Part shown: piece after piece, positions 9,762 to 18,352 of the stretch
How the letters are laid out: each line of letters begins with the position of its first letter
Position numbering within the stretch: the stretch's first letter is position 1
From: Martensiomyces pterosporus
Taxonomy: Eukaryota > Kickxellomycota > Kickxellomycetes > Kickxellales > Kickxellaceae
Direction: 5' to 3'
Length of the DNA stretch: 64,000 nucleotides
Assembly: GCA_025201845.1 (NCBI GenBank)
Contig: MU603941.1
Coordinates: 144,312 to 208,311 of the forward strand
The notes under the pieces: generated by a model
Databases searched by the model: none
Seen by the model: the letters and a program-made list of their open reading frames with translations, nothing else
What the model was told of the DNA's origin: nothing
Program-made: the position numbers and the translations under genes

Positions 9762-11126
9762 TTAAGCCCAGTCGCAGTACACGGAGGCGCCAGACTGCTT
9801 GCAAACAGTGCCGCTGGCGCAGGAGCTCTGGAGCCAGGCACCGTTGTTGCAGACGCTGAAGGCAGGCGAAGACCCAGAACTAACACACAGATACTGGCCG
9901 TTGTTGGCAGCAGTGCACGCGGTGGACGTACCACTAGTGGAGGTAGGGGCAGCAGAGGACGTGGTCGAAGTAGTAGTCGCAGTCGAGGTAGTGACAGGAG
10001 CCGACGAGGTAGGAACAGTCGAGGTGGTGGTGGCAGCGGTGGTCGAGGTGGGTGCAACGGAGGTGGTCGAAGTGGTAGTAGCCTTGGTCGAGGTGGGCGC
10101 AGCCGAGGTGGTCGAGCTAGTGGCAGGAGAAGTGCCGCACTTCATGTTGCTCTTGACCCAGCTGGCGATGCTCTGGACGTAAGCCTGGTTGTTGGAGTAC
10201 CACGAGGCATCCCAGAACATGATTCCGCCGAAGGTCGAGGTGTAGTTGGTGTACAACTGAGTGAGGTCGGCCTGGAGAGTCGCCAGGTCAAGGTAGCCGT
10301 TGCCAGCAGCGCCCGAGCCAGCGGGCAAGCCAACGTAGAGCTTGGAGTTGGGGTTGGGGTTGCCCTTGGTGAGCTTGTCCCAGCTGGTGTAGTCAAAGTT
10401 CCACTGGTTGTTGATGTTGGCCAGGTTGCACGGGTTGTTGTAGAACTGCACGTAGTCGTTGTCGATCCAGGAGCCCGACAGAGTGGATCCGAGGTTGCCG
10501 TCGGGGTAGACGCACTGGGGAGCAGCAGAGATGATGTACTGCTTCGAGGCACCCTGGAAGTAGGAGCGCAGCTGCGAGATGAATGCAGGGTATCCGGTGT
10601 GGTCGCCGCCCTCAATGTCGAGGTCAACGCCGTCCAAGACAGCGTCGCCGTAGGGGCGGTACTGGTGAGTGCCTCCGAGGAACATGTTCCAGACGGTGTT
10701 GGCAAATGCCTGTCCATCAGCACTGCTGCTCAGGCCGTAAGAGCCGGAAGCACCGCCCAGCGACAGAACGATCTTCTTACCAGCAGCCTGGCAAGTCTTG
10801 ATATCAGTGCTGACATCGGGGCAGGTGAGAGTGTTGGTGCCCGGGAACTTGGTTTCGCAGTGGCCAGCGTGGTTCAGGACGGGCAGACCCGTGAGGTTGA
10901 AGTTGATCACGAAGGAGAGGTTGATGATGTCGAAGGTGCTGTCCTGGCAGTAGGCAGCGAGGTTCTTCTCCCAGTTGGCGGGATCGGTAAGATGAGCGCC
11001 GCCCCAGGAGTTCTGTCCCCAGTAGGTGACGACGTTGTTGGCGCAGGTCGGGTTGTAAGAGGCCGAGGCGACAGCGGCGAGGGCTGCAATGCCAGCAGCG
11101 GCGAGGATGGAGCGAGAGGCAGTCAT
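9762..11126 (-). CDS. Secreted GH18 class III chitinase with C-terminal chitin-binding module
   Basis: A 454-residue endochitinase-type enzyme. Domains in order: signal peptide (1-22), GH18 TIM barrel (about 26-325), a Ser/Thr linker of about 70 residues likely to be heavily O-glycosylated, and a Cys-rich C-terminal module (about 403-454) resembling CBM19 of fungal Cts1-type chitinases. The catalytic signature DGVDLDIEGG is complete; Asp165, Asp168, Asp170 and the proton donor Glu172 are present. The barrel motif KIVLSLGGASG is also present. GH18 enzymes cleave chitin by substrate-assisted catalysis; the layout suggests wall remodelling or cell separation, though nutrient chitin breakdown is possible. 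A good TATA box lies about 250 nt upstream. ATG at 11126 starts the signal peptide. Confidence 0.93.
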   Translation of the reverse strand: MTASRSILAAAGIAALAAVASASYNPTCANNVVTYWGQNSWGGAHLTDPANWEKNLAAYCQDSTFDIINLSFVINFNLTGLPVLNHAGHCETKFPGTNTLTCPDVSTDIKTCQAAGKKIVLSLGGASGSYGLSSSADGQAFANTVWNMFLGGTHQYRPYGDAVLDGVDLDIEGGDHTGYPAFISQLRSYFQGASKQYIISAAPQCVYPDGNLGSTLSGSWIDNDYVQFYNNPCNLANINNQWNFDYTSWDKLTKGNPNPNSKLYVGLPAGSGAAGNGYLDLATLQADLTQLYTNYTSTFGGIMFWDASWYSNNQAYVQSIASWVKSNMKCGTSPATSSTTSAAPTSTKATTTSTTSVAPTSTTAATTTSTVPTSSAPVTTSTATTTSTTSSAAPTSTSGTSTACTAANNGQYLCVSSGSSPAFSVCNNGAWLQSSCASGTVCKQSGASVYCDWA

Positions 11127-13566
11127 TCTGATTAAAAGTCGGGCAGTTATTAGGTCGAGGTGGAGCGTGTGATTAGAGAGATTAGCGTGTTTAGTTCCTT
11201 GTCCAGAAGGAGTTTAAAGTATAGTGGGGGAGGGGTGGGCGGACGAACGGACTCTTGGTTGCGGGCGCAAGCGAGAGAGAGATCGGGCGGCGAAGAGGAG
11301 AAAGGTGGGGTGTTGTTTCGGTAAGGTGAGTTGGTCGTATAAACTTTTCTGCGAAGGCGAATGTCCCACACGGCTCCTTTTATACCATATCCGCGCTCCT
11401 CGGTTATGCTAGAGCTGGATGGCATGGCTGCTGCCGCTGCTGCATTCTGTCTTGTCCAACACCTTCCATTGTTTGCTCGAGATCAGCACACAAGCCCATG
11501 CACACATTGGCACCCACCGCCTCCTCAGCTGGCATGTGGCCAGGCCTGCGCTGACCGCAGAGCTGCTCTCCAAGTCCATGCCAGAAATGAGGGCCACTGG
11601 GCACTCCGAGAGATGATCGGTCACAAAGGCGCCTCTGCTGAAATTGAAAATCCCACACACCCGCCTTGTGCTGCTCTGTGTGCTGGACGGGGTGTGCCCA
11701 TGATGCGGACTAATACAAACGCAGGTCAGCTGGTTACCGCTCAATTCAGCGGGCAATATACACCATGCAGGCTGGCTGCCCGCAAGGGGTTGCCGGGATG
11801 GAAAGGAGCTTCTTGCGCGTGAAACCAAGGTGCAAAGCAAGATCCGCCTCTGACAGGCATGGAGGAGAAGGCCGCTAGTTGCATCCAATTTATTTGACAG
11901 GTGCATGATCACCCTTCTCTCACCGAGACAATAAGCATATTAATGGTCCGGAGGTGGCAACCATGAAGTTGTATAGGGCCTGATTAGGGTGCATCCAAAG
12001 AGGTAGAAAAAGGCGGCTGTGTGCACTGCACTTTGGAAATCCACATACTCCAAGAGGCAAACACATTGGCAGATGTGTCTGGGAGCGGGTTGAACGAGCC
12101 ATGATTTTTTCCTTTTGGGGTCTATGTGGACCACGAGCACAAGGGGGAGATTTGCTTCGGGCTGATTTGAAGGCTTTCGGACCGACAACAGCTGCAACCA
12201 TCAACCTTGTTTGCCTTCTGCTCTTTTTTGGACCAGCTGGAAAATCGATTTTCTACAAACCACAATGCCTGGAATGCGATGCCGCTGCCACTCTGCTTCC
12301 GGCCTTCCCACTGCCTGTCGATATGCCTGCTTTGGGCGAGCTTTGGCCACACCTTTGCTTGCTACAGCAGCTATCGCAGGAAATCTATGCAGCGTGTTTC
12401 CCCGCCTCATAGCTGGCGATTAAATGTGGCAGATGACAAGCGTTTCAAGCACATGGAGTGCATGTAGGAAGCAAGGAGAAAGGTGATGTGGATATTCAAT
12501 CTAGGCAGCCAGACACCAACTTGAAATCACATGTTGTTTGGCATGTACTTGCTTCTGTCATGGCACTGCGGCGTGATGTGAGTGTGGAATCCACCCACTC
12601 TGAGCCTCGTTCTCTACCCCTTTCACCTGCTCTAACTCCCGAAACTTCCCGCAATCTGAATTCCAGGTTTAATGCCATACCTGTCTCGCTGCATATGCGT
12701 CTGAGGCATGATTTGCTTGGTGATATCATCGAGCAATGTGGATTGGGATTGCAGTGTGGATACGCGACTAGAGTGGGGCAGCTTGGCAGCAGCATAGGCA
12801 GCACAGCCCCACGCCCTGTGCGTGCTAGTGTATGTGTGCCTTTCTTAAAAGCGTGGGTTGGCGTGGGATAAAAAAAAACCTGCAATAGCAGTAGCGACCA
12901 GGCATTTTGCACTTGGAATTCCCCACCCCTGCAGAAACTACAAAAAAACAAACATGTACAGTGCAACCAAGCAAGCATTCTTCAGTATGTTTTCAAGTGT
13001 TACTGCTCACTTGTACTACGTGCATTTGCTGCCATTTCGGCCGACAATAAATGCGGTTATAGCTGCAAACTCCTGTCAGAAAGCGTATAGGCGCTCTCAC
13101 GCATTCGTTTTTGGCCGCCACTTGGAACGCCTGGATGGGGCAGCCAGACCCGCTGCACACCACGAGCAGACAGCAGACACACTGCCCTCAGCGAAAGAAG
13201 CAGCCCTGAGCTACGCTGCTGCGGTAGAATAGCGGTAAATGCGTGTGCGTGTAGTATGCATGCAGCGAGACCCTGTATGCCCTACACCCTCATATTTCTG
13301 TCGCTGTTGCGCTGCTCACAGTAGCCACAGCTGCCCATCGTGCTGACACCTAAAAACGCTGCTTTGCCCGGCGTGCTATGCCATATAGATGTCCATATTG
13401 GCGCTGAAAGTACAAGGCAGATGTCTTTGCCAACATCTCGCATCAACCACAGCCAGCTATTCTCTCCTTCCTTTGCTCTTCTCCTCCTCTGCTACCATTT
13501 CCCAATATACTTATTCAATAATTGCATCCAGTGCTGCTATTAACAACTGACATTCAGCTAGAAAGG
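11127..13566. other. 2.4-kb divergent intergenic region
   Basis: No gene I can support between the chitinase (minus) and the MARVEL-like gene (plus). Open frames of 60-150 codons occur on both strands but have no domain signal, mixed starts and skewed composition. Chitinase promoter features lie at the left end (TATA at 11376-11384, G-runs at 11226-11239 that are C-runs on the sense strand). The remainder may hold long regulatory DNA or non-coding RNA. Confidence 0.45.
11376..11384 (-). promoter_or_regulatory. TATA box of the chitinase gene
   Basis: On the minus strand the sequence reads TATAAAAGG, a near-perfect TATA box, about 250 nt upstream of the chitinase ATG. Confidence 0.5.
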
Positions 13567-14976
13567 ATGCTGTTCTCTGTGCTATTCTTTATTATTATCC
13601 TGCAGCTGCTGGCATCCATGGGCACGTTTGGAGCCCTAGTTGCCCAAAACGTCTATACCAACAGCGCAGCTGGATGGTATGTGCGACTGGACTGGACCGC
13701 TGTGTACACATACGTAGTGACTATTTTCAGCTCAATCTTCAGCTTTCTCCTTATGATCGGCGGACTGACACGCGGCGCACCGGGCGGCGCCAAATACTGC
13801 TCATCTCTGTTCCACCCATTCGCTCTCTTTGTTTTCAGCTTCATTTTCTCTGTGCTTTGGGTGGTCATTGCTGGGTTTGCCTACCGCAACCCACTGCCTA
13901 TGAGGTATCCATGTGATATATTCCGCCATCTGCGCAGAAACTTGGAGATGCTGGGATTGGCATCGGGCAAGTCCTTGGTCGAGGAAGGCGGCTTGCTGGT
14001 TGGCATTTGCCAGGCGAGTAAGGCCTTTCTTGTGCTCACGGGCATTGGCCTGGGTCTGTGGGTGCTGATTCTGGTCTTGTCGTGTGGTGCCATGACTACT
14101 GGCTTTGATTCTCCGCACAAAGGCGGTGCGGCGTATGGCTCTCGCCGCTCGCTGCGCTCAGTGCTGACTAACCGCTTCCGTAGAGATCGCTATGCCGGCA
14201 GCCATGGACACCCGCCTCCCGTGGCACCACACTATGTTGACACAGCTGCCGGTCCAGCAGCAGCAGCACCACGAGCATCCTCCCGCTTAGCACCACCGCC
14301 ACCGGTTGCTCGCTCGCATCGCGATCGGCCAGCCCGCTCTGGGTCTCGCGCAGCACCTGTGCCTGCACCGACTAGGCTCCATAGGAATGCCAACACCAAA
14401 AATGCCGGCGGCAATGCACGCGAATATAGCCGCCACGCTCCACGCAAGACTGATGGCTACCTAGAGCCGCGCCACTCGCCGCCTAGCCGCTCCTACCAAC
14501 CAGCGCAAGGAGCACAGCCGGCACCAAGGAGCGCTGGCTCCGGCAGCAGAGCGCCGTCAAGGCAGCCACGAGCAATATCTCCCGCTGATGACACCGGCGA
14601 CGACAACGACATTGCTGCAGCTAGACCTAATGGCTTGGCAGACCCGGCTGATGCATTTGCTTCGGATGACCACGAGCACGAGTTCTCTCCCAGGGCCCTC
14701 TCGGCAAGTAGCGACAGGCGCTACAGAAGCAACTATCGGGCACGCCAGACAATCGACGACGAGGGCGACGACGAGGGCGATGCAGATGATCTGGACGAGG
14801 AGGAAGAGGGGGCAAGCATCGGGCATAGCGATAGTGGGTACCACCAGTACAGTGACCACCACGCATACAACAACACCTACCACCGCAACGCAAGCCATTC
14901 GCCGCCGCACTCACAGACCTCGCGTAGACAGCGCCTGCGCCGACTCTTCAGCCGTGACCCAGCCGCGCAGCCCTGA
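13567..14976 (+). CDS. Four-span MARVEL-like membrane protein with long disordered tail
   Basis: 469 residues. Four hydrophobic segments are clear: about 1-25, 36-62, 74-101 and 150-180, giving the tetraspan topology of MARVEL/SUR7-like proteins with both ends in the cytosol. The remaining 290 residues are disordered, rich in Arg, Ser, Pro and His, with an acidic run (TIDDEGDDEGDADDLDEEEE) near residue 410 and a basic C-terminus (RRQRLRRLF). MARVEL-type proteins organise plasma-membrane domains and trafficking in fungi; the specific role here is unknown. The open frame extends upstream to a TTG; the ATG at 13567 is the first and starts the first membrane segment. No intron is needed. Confidence 0.65.
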   Translation: MLFSVLFFIIILQLLASMGTFGALVAQNVYTNSAAGWYVRLDWTAVYTYVVTIFSSIFSFLLMIGGLTRGAPGGAKYCSSLFHPFALFVFSFIFSVLWVVIAGFAYRNPLPMRYPCDIFRHLRRNLEMLGLASGKSLVEEGGLLVGICQASKAFLVLTGIGLGLWVLILVLSCGAMTTGFDSPHKGGAAYGSRRSLRSVLTNRFRRDRYAGSHGHPPPVAPHYVDTAAGPAAAAPRASSRLAPPPPVARSHRDRPARSGSRAAPVPAPTRLHRNANTKNAGGNAREYSRHAPRKTDGYLEPRHSPPSRSYQPAQGAQPAPRSAGSGSRAPSRQPRAISPADDTGDDNDIAAARPNGLADPADAFASDDHEHEFSPRALSASSDRRYRSNYRARQTIDDEGDDEGDADDLDEEEEGASIGHSDSGYHQYSDHHAYNNTYHRNASHSPPHSQTSRRQRLRRLFSRDPAAQP

Positions 14977-15936
14977 TGGACCCGATGGTCACACACCACC
15001 TCGAAGGCAACATCTGACACTCACGCACACAAACAAACACCGCTTACCCCCGCGCAAATCCTAAAGGGGGTCCAATCGATCGGCCCCACCCTCCTTGCTG
15101 CCTCCGGACACGTGCACGGATGGAGTAGCGTAACGACGACGCCGTTATTTTTGCTAGTCCACTACCCTTCCCTACTTGCTGTTACCCGAACCACTCCAAG
15201 CTTATGTATCCCACCAATATACTGCACCTGGCTCTTTTCTTTCCAGGCACCAAACCCTGAAACAAGACACCTGTTTCTGGTGCGTTTGCCAGCACAGAAC
15301 AGCAACGCCTGGCGGCTGCTGCTGCCGTGGCTTGCATTAGCACCATCCACAGGACGCCTGCACCTGCCCGCGTCAGGTGAACACTAAGGCACGCGTGTCC
15401 ATATATAGAAAGGGCGCGCTGCTTTTCAGGCGCCATGTGAGCCATGCGCCGCCTTCTAATGCCGCCTGCTGTTTTGATTTTCACGCTGCAGCAATGGGGT
15501 TTCGCTTTTGTTTGCTACTTGTGCTTTGTAAATTACAGAAGGATGATAGAACAGCAATTATAGAGCAGAGGAGTGAGGTGGTGTGCTTGTGTTGGTACAA
15601 TGGCGACTGCGTGTGGTGTTGTGGTTGTGGTTGTCGATGGGCGGCGATAGGAAGAGTGCTTTTGGCGAGGGAGCGCGGATGCCACCGCTTCTTGCCTGTG
15701 CCGTGCTGTATGCATGAATGTGATGCAGGCAGGCAGGCATATGCAAGCTCCCGCTTGGTTGGGGGAAGCATCGGAAGGCTGGCGCACAGGAGATCCGCAT
15801 ACACAAGGGAAGGAGAATGGAGCAGCACGGAGAGAAAAACCATGCTTGAGCAAGCCAGCTTCTAGTTCCCACGGCATGCATATTGCGGCATCTCCCGCCT
15901 TCCTCTGGTGTATGTACCACTGAAGACAGGAGTCGG
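14977..15936. other. Convergent intergenic region
   Basis: 3' sides of the MARVEL-like gene (plus) and an unrecognised gene (minus). No gene seen. Open frames on either strand lack any domain signal. A GCATGCATATTG word sits near 15874-15885. Confidence 0.45.
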
Positions 15937-17220
15937 TTACATCTCGTGGCGCAAGGGCGACGGCGGCAGGTCTCCCGCAAACGCGGGCGGAGGGATGCAG
16001 CCGGTGGAGCGGATGTAGTCCTCGAAGCGCTGGCGACGAGGGTTGACCTCCTGAAGACGGTTCTTCAGTGGGCAGATGATTTTGTCGTTGCGCATCATGA
16101 GCTGCTCTGTGGCCAGCATGGTGAGCGAGTGCTGAGGCACGCGGAACCGGGTGGGCACGCGGACGTCGCCAAGATCAGCATAGAACCGGCCCCAGTTGTG
16201 TGCAGCCTCCCTGGCAGCATCATCCATCGGCCAGCAGATGCCCAGCACATCAGACATGGCAGCTGGCGCATCGGCTGCAGCTCCAGGGGAAAACAGTGCG
16301 TCGCCATGCGCTACCAGCGTGTGCTCAGAAGACACTGAAGTGCGGCGACGGCGGCGGCTGTGCTGGCTTGACCATGAACGCGTTGAAACACCGCGCCAGA
16401 ACCCATTGGTGGCCCAGCTCTCAATGAAGCTGGACTTTAGGCTCTGGCTTGGCTGCTGTCCGAGGTCCTCAGCTTCGGCCGATGCCAAGGGCCCGCTGGC
16501 CTCAGCAGCCTCGTCGTCAGCGCTGGCAAGTGTGGTGGCGGTGTCGTCGGAGTTAAACGACGACGAGAGGTTGCTCTCGGTCGGTTGCAGCAGGTTGGGC
16601 GCGCCAATTGGGCATGCCGCTGTGCCCTCCTCGTCGGCGTTGTCGCTGTTCTGGGCAGCACAGCAGTACTCGCTGACGCTCGCAGGATCCAGCAAACCAA
16701 GCTTGGCGCGGTTGTTGAGCAGCGAGTTGATGGTGGTGATAGACTCTGCTTGTGGGTGCTGCATCTCGCGCAGCTGTGCAATTAGTGCTGCGCGGTGCTC
16801 TTCGAGATTCAATCCCTGGTACAAGCGCGCTGCAGGCTCTCCACATACAGCACTGCTATCAGTGCCTGTGTTTGCGTTTGCTGTTGATATCTTGGCGGTG
16901 GCCAGAGCAGTGCGAAGCAGCTCCAGAACACGCTCGTGTTGGTCTGGCTTGCAGCCTTTCCCGCGCACATTGCTGCTGCTCCGTGCGCAGCTGTGGAGAG
17001 GGGCGCTGCGGTGAGCAGAGAAGCGACCGCCTTGCTTGGGCTGCAAGGCAGTGCTGGCACCAGCTGGGGGTTTTGTTAAGCGCGACGAGGGCTTGCCAGG
17101 CACGCCTAAGGACGATGCTCCTGCTGCTGTAGCTCTGATGCTGCTGGCAACGAAACCACTGAGCTCAGCCACAGGCTCAGCGCGCAATTTTAAGGCTGGA
17201 TAAGGAGCAGGCAAAGACAT
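15937..17220 (-). CDS. Unrecognised protein, Ser/Ala-rich with conserved-looking C-terminus
   Basis: I do not recognise this family. The 427-residue product has a low-complexity first half, one helical segment (YQGLNLEEHRAALIAQLREM), an acidic Ser-rich middle, an Arg cluster (SRRRRRTSVSS) that could be a nuclear signal or phosphosite, and a more ordered last 90 residues with NWGRFYADLGDVRVPTRF and RRQRFEDYIRS. That C-terminal block looks like the constrained part. A longer start exists at 17295 but its context is poor (T at -3); the ATG at 17220 has A at -3 and is preferred. A TATATAA lies about 335 nt upstream on the same strand. No membrane segment or signal peptide is seen. Confidence 0.6.
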   Translation of the reverse strand: MSLPAPYPALKLRAEPVAELSGFVASSIRATAAGASSLGVPGKPSSRLTKPPAGASTALQPKQGGRFSAHRSAPLHSCARSSSNVRGKGCKPDQHERVLELLRTALATAKISTANANTGTDSSAVCGEPAARLYQGLNLEEHRAALIAQLREMQHPQAESITTINSLLNNRAKLGLLDPASVSEYCCAAQNSDNADEEGTAACPIGAPNLLQPTESNLSSSFNSDDTATTLASADDEAAEASGPLASAEAEDLGQQPSQSLKSSFIESWATNGFWRGVSTRSWSSQHSRRRRRTSVSSEHTLVAHGDALFSPGAAADAPAAMSDVLGICWPMDDAAREAAHNWGRFYADLGDVRVPTRFRVPQHSLTMLATEQLMMRNDKIICPLKNRLQEVNPRRQRFEDYIRSTGCIPPPAFAGDLPPSPLRHEM

Positions 17221-18352
17221 TGTTTTGGCTGCGCGTAGTGAAGCTTCTGAACGTGTGGATGTGTCAAAATAAAAGGGTGTGTGAATTGGCTGCATTCAAA
17301 GAAGGGGATGCCTCATAAAATAAAAAAGAATAAAAGGAGAAGTGGAAGAGAAAAAGAAGGGCTGCATGCACCTATGGCGTCAGAGCCAAGCAGAGAAAGG
17401 CGAAAAGCCGAGTTCCGCGGAAAAGCAAGCAAAAGGCAGGCTGTAGAGTCTATCAGAGGTTATGCTGCCTGTGTGAGAAAAAGCAGTGAGAAGCGATTTT
17501 TTTGGGTAGGAGCGGAGAGAGAACATGCAGCTGGGAGGGCTGGTGAATTTCGTTATATAGGGGCGAGCGCTTCTCACTGCGTCACTATGAGACAGCCAGC
17601 CACCGATACCAGCGTTTCATGTGCCTGCTCCAAAATGGGCACAAAAATAATAGTCCTCTCCCACCCGCCAGCCGCCGCCAAGCGCCTGTTGTCTGCTGCG
17701 CCTATGCATTTATTGAAATTTGATACCATCGGAACCGCCGCCATGCCCATCTCCTATTATCGCCATAGCAGCAGCCGCCCAGGATATTTAAGGAGCGTGC
17801 TTCTGCCCTGGACGCGCTATCGCAATCACACCTGCAATCTGCTTGCTGATTTTGGAGTGCGCTCTTTGCTTCCCCCCGCCTCTTTTCAAGCGAGCCTAGC
17901 GGAGGCCCTGGTCAGCACCAACCAGCCACTGTGCATATAATAAACAGCAAAGCAGGTGCTATAATCGCCTGCAATCGGCTGCGTGAAGTTGGATGTATGC
18001 GTCATGTCTGGTCTGTGTCACTAGGCTGCCAGCCATGCACCACCCGCTCCCACTCCACTGCCCCGCCCGGCCCCGCCCTGCCTTTCTAACCCCTCTTTTC
18101 TCTTATCGATCAGCGCCACCTCCCCCTGCCAAAAATTGACCCATCGATTAATCTGGCTCCCCTGCAATCCAGCCAGATCGCCAATCAGCCTGATTAGCCA
18201 GGACACATCTGCACATGACGTGGTTTTGTAGGCACTGCCTGCTTCCGCCAAGAGCAGTGCATTGGCGCTGCAGCTCGGAATTCAAGCGCTGCCCCTCTTT
18301 AGTTTCTGGAGCTATTCTGTTTATTATTCGGTGACCAGGCAGCAGAGGGAAC
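17221..18352. other. Divergent intergenic region
   Basis: Promoter region shared by the unrecognised minus gene and CC2D1 (plus). No gene supported; a 219-codon plus-strand open frame at 17281-17940 has no domain signal. CC2D1 may have an upstream non-coding or short coding exon here. Confidence 0.45.
17553..17559 (-). promoter_or_regulatory. Possible TATA box of the unrecognised gene
   Basis: Minus strand reads CCCCTATATAACG, with TATATAA about 335 nt before the chosen ATG. The CCCC immediately before it matches a stress-element core overlapping the TATA. Confidence 0.3.

Noticed and set aside
13522..13566. Upstream extension of the MARVEL-like gene from a TTG
   Set aside because: The track-like extension starts at TTG; the first ATG at 13567 begins the first membrane helix. 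The same reasoning trims the protease, sirtuin, ERG4, GCR1-like, flippase and RPA43 starts.
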